Source: DATDFB01 sp036522835
Lineage (GTDB): Bacteria > Acidobacteriota > Thermoanaerobaculia > Gp7-AA8
Reading direction: 5' to 3'
Length of the DNA stretch: 33,946 nucleotides
Assembly: GCA_036522835.1 (NCBI GenBank)
Contig: DATDFB010000227.1
Span: forward strand, 1 to 33,946
A program made the position numbers and the translations under genes. The first letter of the stretch is position 1, and each line of letters starts with the position of its first letter. Below, piece after piece: positions 1-6,309 of this stretch. Below the pieces are notes generated by a model that worked only from the letters and a program-made list of their open reading frames with translations, was not told where the DNA came from and searched no databases.

Positions 1-414
1 GGCGGGGGTGCCGGGCGGGGCGTCGACGGCGCCGGTGACGGCGATCTTCCAACCGTCCGGCGTCTTCACGAAGAGCCGCTCGGAGATGCCGCTGTGCTCG
101 TCGGCGCCGTAGCGGACGCGGTAGCGGTAGGTGCCGTAGACCCAGCCCGGCTGCAGCGAGGCGAGGTGGATGTCGCTCGCCTCGATGAGGTCGGGCCAGG
201 CGCTGCCGGCGCCCTTGGCGAAGTCGTCGTAGCCGGTGGTGAAGCCGGCCGGGCCGCCGCGCACGAGGAGGTCGCTGTGGAGGTAATACGAGAGGTATTT
301 GTCGCGATTGTGCTCGCGGATGGCCGCCAGGTTGCCTTCGAACACGGCGCGCGCGTCGGCAAGGTCGCCGGCGAGCGCAGGGAGCGCGAGCAGAAGAAGG
401 CAGATGATTCGCAT
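1..414 (-). CDS. Secreted SnoaL/NTF2-like protein, 3' end cut by window edge
   Basis: The reading frame starts at the ATG complementary to 412-414 and runs off the left edge, giving 138 codons. The N-terminus (MRIICLLLLALPALAGD) is a clear Sec signal peptide. The mature part begins DARAVFEGNLAAIREHNRDK and continues with a Y-rich segment and a KTPDGWKIAVTGAVD-like strand. This pattern fits the small alpha+beta SnoaL/DUF4440 (NTF2-like) fold, where one helix is followed by a curved sheet. The fold assignment is inference from sequence pattern only, and no catalytic function can be stated. The start is only 28 bp from the divergent selenoprotein gene, so both promoters must lie in or overlap the neighbouring coding regions. 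The C-terminus is not visible. Confidence 0.7.
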   Translation of the reverse strand, partial: MRIICLLLLALPALAGDLADARAVFEGNLAAIREHNRDKYLSYYLHSDLLVRGGPAGFTTGYDDFAKGAGSAWPDLIEASDIHLASLQPGWVYGTYRYRVRYGADEHSGISERLFVKTPDGWKIAVTGAVDAPPGTPA

Positions 415-442
415 GGACACGAGCGTACCAGAGGAGGCAACG

Positions 443-1009
443 ATGGCGATCGAATGGCAGACGAACGCGGATGATGCATTGGCGGAGGCGAAGCGCGGCG
501 GGAAACCGCTGCTGCTCGACTTCACCGCGGCACCGATGTGAGGGGGATGCGCTCGGCTGGAAGCCGAGGTGTATCCCGATCCCGAGGTGAGCGAGTTCAT
601 CTCCGGCAACTTCGTTCCGGTCCGCTTCGACGTGCGCAAGGACCCGCAGCCGATGGAGCGCTTCGGCGCGAACTGGACGCCGACGATCCTGATCCTCGAC
701 AGCGAGGGGAAGGAGCGGCACCGCATCGAAGGCTTCCTGCCGAAGGACGATTTCCTGGCGCAGATCAAGCTCGGCCTGGCGCACGCGGCGTTCGTGGCCA
801 AGCGCTTCGACGAGTCGGAGCGGCGCTTCCGGGAAATCGTGGAGCGGCATCCGAACAGCGATTCGGCGCCCGAGGCGCAGTATTGGGCGGGGGTGTCGAA
901 GTACAAGGGGACGGGCAACGGCGCCGCCTTGGGCGAGACCGCGCAGGCGTTCCAGCAGCGCTACAAAGACTCGCCATGGGCGAAGAAGGCGAGCGTCTGG
1001 GCGGCGTGA
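443..1009 (+). CDS. Thioredoxin-fold selenoprotein (UGGC redox motif) with TPR-like tail
   Basis: A 188-residue protein if the in-frame TGA at 539-541 is read as selenocysteine. The start ATG 443 has a strong Shine-Dalgarno site, GAGGAGG, at 431-437. Residues 1-115 are a thioredoxin fold: KPLLLDFTAAPM, then Sec33-Gly-Gly-Cys36, then ARLEAEVYPDPEVSEF, with the cis-proline in WTPT at Pro80. Residues about 117-188 look like a TPR-type helical tail (FDESERRFREIVERHPNS). The homology runs unbroken across the TGA, and Sec takes the place of the attacking Cys of a CxxC motif while the resolving Cys is kept. A hairpin directly after the TGA matches a bacterial SECIS. The role is probably a thiol-disulfide or peroxide-linked reductase in the cytoplasm, since no signal peptide is seen. 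The alternative is a simple nonsense mutation, which is less likely given the hairpin and the intact downstream frame. Standard gene callers would split it at the TGA or start it at the GTG at 569. Confidence 0.85.
539..577 (+). promoter_or_regulatory. Bacterial SECIS element (UGA plus hairpin) for Sec33
   Basis: The TGA codon (539-541) is followed after 10 nt by a perfect 7-bp stem, CTCGGCT (552-558) with AGCCGAG (562-568). It closes a loop of G559 G560 A561. A lower stem GGGAT (544-548) pairs with ATCCC (573-577), and wobble pairs between them make an almost continuous helix with one bulged base. The spacing from UGA to upper stem (10 nt) and the G-rich apical loop match the known E. coli fdhF requirements for SelB binding (about 11 nt, GG in the loop). 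The element lies inside the coding sequence, as bacterial SECIS elements do. Confidence 0.83.
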
Positions 1010-1068
1010 TGTGGAGTGCGCCGGCCATGCCGGCGCTCTGACAGCGGCGGCATGGCCGCCGCACTCCA
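1009..1068 (+). repeat. REP-like double palindrome, copy 1 (identical inverted copy at 6885-6944)
   Basis: A 60-nt element that begins at the last base of the selenoprotein stop codon. It carries two small perfect hairpins: GCGCCGGC-CAT-GCCGGCGC, and GCGGCGGC-ATG-GCCGCCGC. The ends (TGGAGTGCG and CGCACTCCA) are also inverted repeats, so the whole unit can fold as one imperfect long stem. The reverse complement of 6885-6944 is identical over all 60 bases. No T-tract follows, so it is not a classical terminator. Confidence 0.9.
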
Positions 1069-1073
1069 TAGCT

Positions 1074-1425
1074 ATGCGCATCGGCATCATCGCGGACACG
1101 CACGGGTACCTTCATCCCCGCGTCCTCGAAGGCAACAACGACCAGGAACATCTTGCCGCGCCCGCGCAAGCTTCGCCGTGAAGTTGTCGAGGCGCTGCGC
1201 AGGGCGCCGGCGGACCTCGTCGTCTTCGGACACAGCCACCTGCCGCACAACGAAGTCATCGACGGCGTCCGCTTCTTCAACCCCGCCAGCGCGGGGCCGC
1301 GGCGGTTCGACTATCCGACGTCCGTCGGCATCATCGACGGCGGCGATGCGATGCACGTCGCGCTCGACGAGCGCTCTGTCACGGCTTTGCAACGGCGAAT
1401 GAATCAGTTGTCAAGCCGTGCCTGA
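1074..1425 (+). pseudogene. Decayed YfcE/MJ0936-type metallophosphodiesterase
   Basis: The start ATG 1074 opens a frame with the family's first metal motif (MRIGIIADTHGYLHPRVLE). It then jumps directly to the GNND motif (GNNDQEH) and stops at 1180-1182. The C-terminal half lies in another frame, from about 1153 to the stop at 1423-1425: LPRPRKLRREVVEALRRAP, then VVFGHSHLPHN (GHSH metal motif), FFNPASAGPRRF, and the final strand. In intact members about 30 residues with an H-A-G-D motif lie between the first motif and GNND, and about 15 more before the GHSH half. Both pieces are missing here, with a net frameshift. This is read as two internal deletions in a once normal phosphodiesterase of about 165 residues. 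Expression of a working enzyme is very unlikely. Confidence 0.75.
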
Positions 1426-1439
1426 GCACGGCGCGTGCT

Positions 1440-1445
1440 TATAAT
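1440..1445 (+). promoter_or_regulatory. -10 box (TATAAT) of lolD, probably leaderless
   Basis: A perfect TATAAT lies 8 bp before the lolD ATG and no Shine-Dalgarno sequence is present. A transcript starting 6-9 bp downstream of the box would begin at or near the start codon. No convincing -35 box sits at 17-bp spacing; a TTGTCA at 1408-1413 is too far away. Confidence 0.6.
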
Positions 1446-1453
1446 CGATCGTC

Positions 1454-2113
1454 ATGGCGTTCCTGGAGGCGCAAGGTCTCTCGAAGACCTATCGCAACGC
1501 CGAAGTCCCGGTGGGCGTGTTCGAACATCTGGCGCTCAGCGTCGGCCAGGGGGAGATGCTGGCGGTCGTGGGACCGTCCGGCATCGGCAAGTCCACCCTC
1601 CTCCATCTCCTCGGCGGGCTCGATCGTCCCGACGGCGGCTCCATCAACATCGCCGGCCGCGAGCTCACCACCATGTCGAACGACGAGCTGGCGCGCTGGC
1701 GCAACCACTCGGTCGGATTTGTCTTTCAGTTCCATCACCTGCTGCCGGAGTTCAGCGCCGTGGAGAACGTGGCCATGCCGGGATGGATCGGAAGACTCGA
1801 CCGCGCGGACTCGTTGCGCCGCGCCTCCGCGCTGCTCAAAGAATTGGGACTCGATCATCGGGCTCGACACTTTCCGAACCAGCTTTCCGGCGGCGAACAA
1901 CAGCGCGTGGCCATCGCCCGCGCGCTCCTGACCAACCCTCAGGTCTTCCTCGCCGACGAGCCGACCGGCAATCTCGATCTCGAAACCAGCGAGCGCGTCT
2001 TCGATCTGATGCGAGAATGTCACAGGAAGAGAGGTCTGACCTCGGTCATCGTCACACACAACCCGGAGCTCGCGAGCCGCTGTGATCGCGTGTTCGAGAT
2101 GCGCGCACGATAA
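1454..2113 (+). CDS. lolD: Lipoprotein-releasing ABC transporter ATPase LolD
   Basis: A 219-residue ABC ATPase that would power release of outer-membrane lipoproteins from the inner membrane with LolC/LolE-type permeases. Walker A GPSGIGKST is at residues 40-48, the Q-loop sits in FVFQFHHLLPEF (89-100), the signature LSGGEQQ is at 144-150, Walker B is VFLADE (164-169), and the switch histidine is in VTHN. The FQFHHLLPEFSAVENVAMP segment is typical of LolD rather than of the related MacB or FtsE ATPases. Length is normal for the family. The LolC/E permease usually found directly upstream is absent; a decayed phosphodiesterase lies there instead, so the partner must be encoded elsewhere. The start ATG 1454 has no Shine-Dalgarno site but a TATAAT 8 bp upstream. 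The stop (2111-2113) overlaps the -10 box of clpC. Confidence 0.9.
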   Translation: MAFLEAQGLSKTYRNAEVPVGVFEHLALSVGQGEMLAVVGPSGIGKSTLLHLLGGLDRPDGGSINIAGRELTTMSNDELARWRNHSVGFVFQFHHLLPEFSAVENVAMPGWIGRLDRADSLRRASALLKELGLDHRARHFPNQLSGGEQQRVAIARALLTNPQVFLADEPTGNLDLETSERVFDLMRECHRKRGLTSVIVTHNPELASRCDRVFEMRAR

Positions 2114-2116
2114 AAT
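2111..2116 (+). promoter_or_regulatory. -10 box (TAAAAT) of clpC
   Basis: TAAAAT begins at the lolD stop codon and ends 5 bp before the clpC ATG (2122). There is no Shine-Dalgarno site, so a leaderless clpC transcript is likely, besides any read-through from lolD. Confidence 0.5.
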
Positions 2117-2121
2117 CCATC

Positions 2122-4548
2122 ATGTTCGAAAAATACAACGAGAAAGCACGCCGCGCCCTCTTCTTCGCCCGCTATGAAGCCTCGAAGCTCGGCTCGCGCG
2201 TCATCGAGTCGGAGCACATCCTCCTCGGCGTCCTTCGCGAAGGGGAAGAGATCATCAAGGAGATCTTCTCCCGATTCAACGTGAAGCCGGAGCAGATCCG
2301 GCGCGAAGTCGAGGGCGACCGCCTCTTCGTCGACCGCATCTCGTCATCCGCGGAGCTGCCGCTCTCCGAGGAGTCGAAGAAGATCCTCGCCTACGCGGCG
2401 CACGAGGCGGAGTCGATGCTCCACCAGTACGTCGGCACCGAGCACCTCCTCATCGGCATCCTCCGCGTGGAGTCGTCGACCGCGGCGCGCATCCTCACCG
2501 CCAAGGGCCTCAACGTCTACGGCGTGCGCGAGGAGACGATCTCGATCCTCAAGGAGCGCGAGGCCGACAAGCAGAAAAAGGAGCTCCCGTTCCTCGCCGA
2601 GTACGCGCGGGACCTCACGGCGATGGCGCACCAGGCGCAGTTCGATCCGCTCATCGGGCGCGAGAAGGAAGTCGAGCGGATCATCCAGATCCTGTCGCGC
2701 CGGACGAAAAACAATCCGATCCTCCTCGGCGAGCCGGGCGTCGGCAAGACCGCCATCGTCGAGGGGCTGGCGCAGCGCATCGTCGACGGCAACGTGCCGC
2801 TCTTCATCGCCAACAAGCGCATCCTCTCGCTCGACCTGTCGCTCATCGTGGCCGGCACGAAGTACCGCGGGCAGTTCGAAGAGCGCCTCAAGGGCATCAT
2901 CAAAGAGCTCAAAGAGAACCCCGACATCATCATCTTCATCGACGAGATTCACTCGCTCATCGGCGCGGGCTCGGCGGAGGGCTCGCTCGACGCGGCCAAC
3001 ATCCTCAAGCCGGCGCTGTCGCGCGGCGAGATCTCCTGCATCGGCGCCACGACGATCCGCGAGTACCGCCGCTACATCGAGAAGGACCGGTCTCTGCTCC
3101 GCCGCTTCCAGGCCATCAACGTCAATCCGCCGAACGAGGACGAGACGCTGCAGATCCTCGAAGGGGTGAAGGAGCGCTACGAAGCGTTCCACAAGGTGAA
3201 GTACAGCGATACGGCCATTCGCAGCGCGGTGTATCAGTCGAACCGCTACATCACCGACCGCTTCTTCCCCGACAAAGCCATCGACATCCTCGACGAGGCC
3301 GGCGCGAAGGTGAAGCTCCGCCGCGTGGCCGACACGCAGAACCTGCGGCGGCTGGAGGCGGAGATCCGCTCCATCGTCAAGGAGATGAAGAAAGCCATCT
3401 CCGACAAGGACTTCGAGAAGGCCGTGTTCCTGCGCGAGCGCGAGATCGAGCTGAAGGAAGAGATCGAGCGCTTCAAGGCCGAGCGCGAGTCGGTCGGCGA
3501 AGAGATGATGGAGGTGACGAAGAAGGACGTCGAGGAGATCATCAGCTCCTGGACCGACATCCCCGTCACGTCGATCGAAGCCGACGAAGCGGCCAAGCTC
3601 ATCAACATGGAAGAGACGCTGATGCGTCGCATCGTCGGCCAGGACAAGGCCATCAAGGCCATCTCCCGCGCCATCCGCCGCTCCCGCCTCGGCGTGGCCT
3701 CACCCAACCGCCCCATGGGGTCGTTCATCTTCCTCGGCTCCTCCGGCGTCGGAAAGACCGAGGTGGCGCGGCGCCTGGCCGAGTTCCTCTTCGGCTCGCA
3801 GAAGCACCTCATCCGCTTCGACATGTCGGAGTACATGGAGAAGCACGCCGTATCGAAGCTCATCGGCTCGCCTCCCGGCTACGTCGGCCACGAAGAAGGC
3901 GGCCAGCTCACCGAGCGCGTGCGCCGCAATCCGTACTCGGTGGTGCTCCTCGACGAGATCGAGAAGGCCCACCCCGACATCGCCAACATCCTGCTGCAGA
4001 TTCTCGAGGACGGCCTCCTCACCGACTCGCTCGGCAACCAGGTCGACTTCCGCAACACTCTGATCATCATGACCAGCAACCTCGGCACGCGCTTCCTGAC
4101 GACGAAGGGGCACATGGGGTTCCGCGAGAAGACGGCCGAGGGGGATCAGAAGTCGGCGGAGCAGCTCATCCACCAGGAGCTGAAGAAGGAGTTCTCCCCC
4201 GAGTTCATCAACCGCATCGACGACATCATCATTTTCAACCCGCTGACGAAGACCGAGCTGCGCCAGATCTGCCAGCTCCTCGTCGACGACGTGAACCACG
4301 CCCTCATCCACCGCAACGTGCAGATCGCGGTGGACGAGACGGTGATCGACTGGCTGCTGAAAAAGGCGGAGGAAGAGGCGAACTCCGGCGCCCGCCCGCT
4401 TCGCCGCGCCATCCAGCGCAACATCGAGGACGAGCTGTCGGAGTTCATGATCCGTCACAAGGACAACGTGCCGGAGCGGATCGACTTCACGATGAACGGC
4501 CAGGAAGTGCTGCTGATGCCGCGGAGCGTGGAGGAGCTGACTTCATAG
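2122..4548 (+). CDS. clpC: ATP-dependent Clp protease ATP-binding subunit ClpC
   Basis: An 808-residue Hsp100 unfoldase that feeds substrates to ClpP. Residues 1-145 are the double Clp_N repeat (FEKYNEKARRALFFARYEA, then EHLLIGILR). AAA-1 has Walker A GEPGVGKT at 203-210 and Walker B IIFIDEIHSLIGAG. A coiled-coil/UVR-like linker (DFEKAVFLREREIELKEEIE) of the short ClpC type follows. AAA-2 has Walker A GSSGVGKT at 539-546, GSPPGYVGHEEGG, Walker B VVLLDEIEKAHPD, and the D2-small domain with SGARPLRR. The N-domain and short middle region place it in ClpC rather than ClpB. Length is normal. No mcsA, mcsB or ctsR lies nearby, so regulation is probably not of the Bacillus type. The gene ends at a TAG directly followed by a 22-copy tandem array. 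Confidence 0.97.
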   Translation: MFEKYNEKARRALFFARYEASKLGSRVIESEHILLGVLREGEEIIKEIFSRFNVKPEQIRREVEGDRLFVDRISSSAELPLSEESKKILAYAAHEAESMLHQYVGTEHLLIGILRVESSTAARILTAKGLNVYGVREETISILKEREADKQKKELPFLAEYARDLTAMAHQAQFDPLIGREKEVERIIQILSRRTKNNPILLGEPGVGKTAIVEGLAQRIVDGNVPLFIANKRILSLDLSLIVAGTKYRGQFEERLKGIIKELKENPDIIIFIDEIHSLIGAGSAEGSLDAANILKPALSRGEISCIGATTIREYRRYIEKDRSLLRRFQAINVNPPNEDETLQILEGVKERYEAFHKVKYSDTAIRSAVYQSNRYITDRFFPDKAIDILDEAGAKVKLRRVADTQNLRRLEAEIRSIVKEMKKAISDKDFEKAVFLREREIELKEEIERFKAERESVGEEMMEVTKKDVEEIISSWTDIPVTSIEADEAAKLINMEETLMRRIVGQDKAIKAISRAIRRSRLGVASPNRPMGSFIFLGSSGVGKTEVARRLAEFLFGSQKHLIRFDMSEYMEKHAVSKLIGSPPGYVGHEEGGQLTERVRRNPYSVVLLDEIEKAHPDIANILLQILEDGLLTDSLGNQVDFRNTLIIMTSNLGTRFLTTKGHMGFREKTAEGDQKSAEQLIHQELKKEFSPEFINRIDDIIIFNPLTKTELRQICQLLVDDVNHALIHRNVQIAVDETVIDWLLKKAEEEANSGARPLRRAIQRNIEDELSEFMIRHKDNVPERIDFTMNGQEVLLMPRSVEELTS

Positions 4549-4549
4549 T

Positions 4550-5011
4550 CTCACGGCGCGCGCCGACAAGCTCACGTCACGCGCTGACAAGCTCACGGCG
4601 CGCGCCGACAAACTCACGGCGCGCGCCGACAAACTCACGGCATGCGCCGACAAACTCACGGCATGCGCCGACAAACTCACGGCGCACGCTGGCAAACTCA
4701 CGTCGCGCGCTGAGATTCTCACGGTGCACGCTGAGCTTTGCACGCCCCACGCTGAGCTTTTCACGCCCCACGCTGAGCTTTGCACGCCTCACGCTGAGCT
4801 TTGCACGCCTCATGCTGAGCTTTGCACGGCTCACGCTGAGCTTTGCACGGCTCACGCTGAGCTTTGCGCGGCCCACGCTGGGCTTTGCGCGGCCCGCGAT
4901 GGGCTTTGCACGGCCAACGCTGAGCTTTGCACGCCCCACGATGGCCTTTGCACACCCCACGACGGCCGTTGCACGACCCACGATGGACGTCTCACGGCGC
5001 GCGACGGCACC
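4550..5011 (+). repeat. Tandem array: 22 copies of a 21-bp unit
   Basis: The array starts one base after the clpC stop codon and ends two bases before the stop codon of the convergent gene at 5014. It fills this whole intergenic space with no partial unit at either end. Units 1-8 are mostly of type A (starting CTCACGGCGCGCGCCG, ending in GACAA(A/G)). Unit 9 is a hybrid. Units 10-21 are of type B (TGCACGCCCCACGCTGAG ending CTT), drifting gradually. Unit 22 returns to a type-A-like start. Type A carries a 12-bp palindrome, CGGCGCGCGCCG. Because 21 is divisible by 3 and the unit has no stop codon, reading frames pass through it on both strands, but none has a convincing start. No unique spacers are present, so it is not a CRISPR array. 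Confidence 0.95.
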
Positions 5012-5013
5012 CT

Positions 5014-5484
5014 CTACCGTCTCGCCATCCTCACCATCCCGTGCGCGTCGCCCATCTCCTTGGCCACGCGCACGGCGTCGACGTCGACCCGGATCAGCGT
5101 CGTGTCGCCGTCGCCCGCGTCGTGCGCGACGACGAGCAGCTCCACCCGGTCGCCGCGCGGCCGCGCGTAGATGAGCGCGCACTCGCCGTTGCGCGCGCGC
5201 GTCCGCACCAGCGGCGAGTAGCCCTTCGGCACCTCCCGCGACACGATCCGCTCGATCTCCGCGCTGTCGAAGCCGTTGCGCGGCCCTTCGTAGACGGCGA
5301 GCTGGATGTCGTGCACCCCCTTCGGGTGCACGACCCACGTGCCGAGGCGGACCAGGCCGAGCAGCGGGATGTAGGTCGGCTTACCGAGGCGGACCGTCAG
5401 CGCGCGCTCGATGGAGTTGAAGTCCGCGTAGAGCGGCGCGGCCACGGCGAGGAGCAGTGCGGCGAACAGCAGGCGCTTATTCAT
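5014..5484 (-). CDS. Secreted protein of the sigma/DUF4252 operon, unknown function
   Basis: A 156-residue protein with a signal peptide (MNKRLLFAALLLAVAAPLYA) and a mature part of about 135 residues. The first mature half holds LGLVRLGTWVVHPKGVHDIQLAVYEG; the second holds EIERIVSREVPKGYSPLVR and the strand-like segments ALIYARPRGDRVELLVVAHDAGDGD and TTLIRVDVDAVRV. The family is not recognised with certainty. The layout of a charged helix followed by beta-strands ending in an R-V-D-V-D strand resembles its DUF4252 neighbour, and it may be a diverged relative. The ATG (5482-5484) lies inside the 3' end of the upstream gene (8-bp overlap), so translation is probably coupled. It is the last gene of the four-gene operon, and its stop meets the end of the 21-bp tandem array. 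Confidence 0.8.
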   Translation of the reverse strand: MNKRLLFAALLLAVAAPLYADFNSIERALTVRLGKPTYIPLLGLVRLGTWVVHPKGVHDIQLAVYEGPRNGFDSAEIERIVSREVPKGYSPLVRTRARNGECALIYARPRGDRVELLVVAHDAGDGDTTLIRVDVDAVRVAKEMGDAHGMVRMARR

Positions 5485-6004
5485 GACGGTCCTTCTTTCC
5501 CCCCACGTGGACGCGGGGCACGCCGAAGTTCCCCTCGAGCATGCTCAGCTTCTCTACGTCGATCGGCCCGACGATGTTCACGACCGTCAGCTCGCGCGGC
5601 TCCGCGGAGATGATCAGCAGCCCCACCGGCTGGTCGCCGCGCGTGTCGATGTAGATCTCCGAGTTGTCGCGTTTCCCGCGGACGTTGACGATCTTCTTCC
5701 ACGACGCGCCGAGCTGCGAGCGCAGGCGCTCGACGACGTTGCGGTCGTATTCGCCTTCCTTGTCGAACTCGTAGCTGCGGACGTAGATCCCCTCGAGCTT
5801 CTGCACGATCTCGCGCGCGGCGCGCTCGTCGGGGTCGCCGTTGCTGAGGAACTTCGCCGCCAGCTTGAGCATGGAGCCGTCGAGCGTGACGTCGACGACT
5901 TCCGCCGCTTTGTCGCTGAGGCCGGGGAGGTCGATGTTGAGCCGCTGCGCCGACAGCGGCGCCGCGATGGCCAGAACGAACAGGGTCAGGATGAGCTTTT
6001 TCAT
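5477..6004 (-). CDS. DUF4252 domain secreted protein
   Basis: A 175-residue protein with a signal peptide (MKKLILTLFVLAIAAPLSAQ), followed by the DUF4252 pattern. That comprises LPGLSDKAAEVVDVTLDGSML, a helix with KLEGIYVRSYEFDKEGEYD, a helix ending LGASWKKIVNVRGKRD, and the strands SEIYIDTRGDQPVGLLIISAEP and ELTVVNIVGPIDVEKL. The molecular role of the family is unknown; in Acidobacteria and Bacteroidetes it is often found next to ECF sigma factors. The start ATG at 6004 was chosen because the signal peptide begins there. It sits 5 bp downstream of the small membrane gene and overlaps the following gene by 8 bp, so the four genes are most likely one transcript under the sigma factor. Confidence 0.87.
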   Translation of the reverse strand: MKKLILTLFVLAIAAPLSAQRLNIDLPGLSDKAAEVVDVTLDGSMLKLAAKFLSNGDPDERAAREIVQKLEGIYVRSYEFDKEGEYDRNVVERLRSQLGASWKKIVNVRGKRDNSEIYIDTRGDQPVGLLIISAEPRELTVVNIVGPIDVEKLSMLEGNFGVPRVHVGGKKDRHE

Positions 6005-6009
6005 GTCTT

Positions 6010-6309
6010 TCACCTCGAAATGTCGTTGACGTGATTGCGCGCGTCGCGGAGCTTCGCGCCGGTAATGTGAAGGGCGGTGAGCATCTGCTGCTTGGCGCGG
6101 ACGATGCGCACCGCTTCGCCGCCACCGAGGCCGATGACGAGCAGCGCCGCCGCGGCCACGGCACGCCAGCCCCGTGTCATTCCGAGCGGAGCGAGGAATC
6201 CCCTGCCGCGGGGGATGTCTCGCTCCGCTCGACACGATGCCAGCACGCGCTCCGTGAATCCCGGCGGCGGTTCTTTCCGCCGCAGTGCGGATTTGAGCTC
6301 ATTGTCCAT
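6010..6309 (-). CDS. Small membrane protein, putative anti-sigma partner, with a repeat element read in frame
   Basis: A 99-residue protein whose start overlaps the 3' end of the sigma factor gene by 11 bp. The N-terminus (MDNELKSALRRKEPPPGFTERVLA) has the look of short acidobacterial anti-sigma-like proteins. One hydrophobic segment lies at about 47-66 (WRAVAAAALLVIGLGGG), and a C-terminal amphipathic helix follows (QQMLTALHITGAKLRDA). Between the N-terminal helix and the membrane segment about 21 residues (AERDIPRGRGFLAPLGMTR) are encoded by a dispersed palindromic repeat (6174-6235), so this part is a later insertion. Anti-sigma function is inferred from position and topology only; no zinc-binding HxxxCxxC motif is present. 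Confidence 0.72.
   Translation of the reverse strand: MDNELKSALRRKEPPPGFTERVLASCRAERDIPRGRGFLAPLGMTRGWRAVAAAALLVIGLGGGEAVRIVRAKQQMLTALHITGAKLRDARNHVNDISR
6174..6235. repeat. Dispersed palindromic repeat (GTGTCATTCCGAGCGGAGCG type) inside a gene
   Basis: An element of about 62 bp bounded by GTGTC (6174) and GACAC (6231-6235). The inner arms are TCCGAGCGGAGCGAGGAATC and a partly complementary GTCTCGCTCCGCTCG. It belongs to the same family as 12328-12394 (TCATCCTGAGCGAAGCGAAG), a type widespread in environmental high-GC genomes. Here it lies wholly inside the 6010-6309 coding sequence and keeps the frame open. Confidence 0.8.

Noticed and set aside
539..541. TGA as an ordinary nonsense mutation or the end of a short gene
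   Set aside because: The frame continues with full thioredoxin homology, the TGA falls on the redox residue, and a SECIS-like double stem follows at the right distance.
4550..5011. CRISPR array
   Set aside because: The units are directly adjacent with no unique spacers, and no cas genes are nearby.
4550..5170. Proteins translated from the 21-bp tandem array, on either strand
   Set aside because: The frames are open only because the 21-bp unit has no stop codon. There is no start with a ribosome-binding site or TANNNT box, and several frames are equally open.
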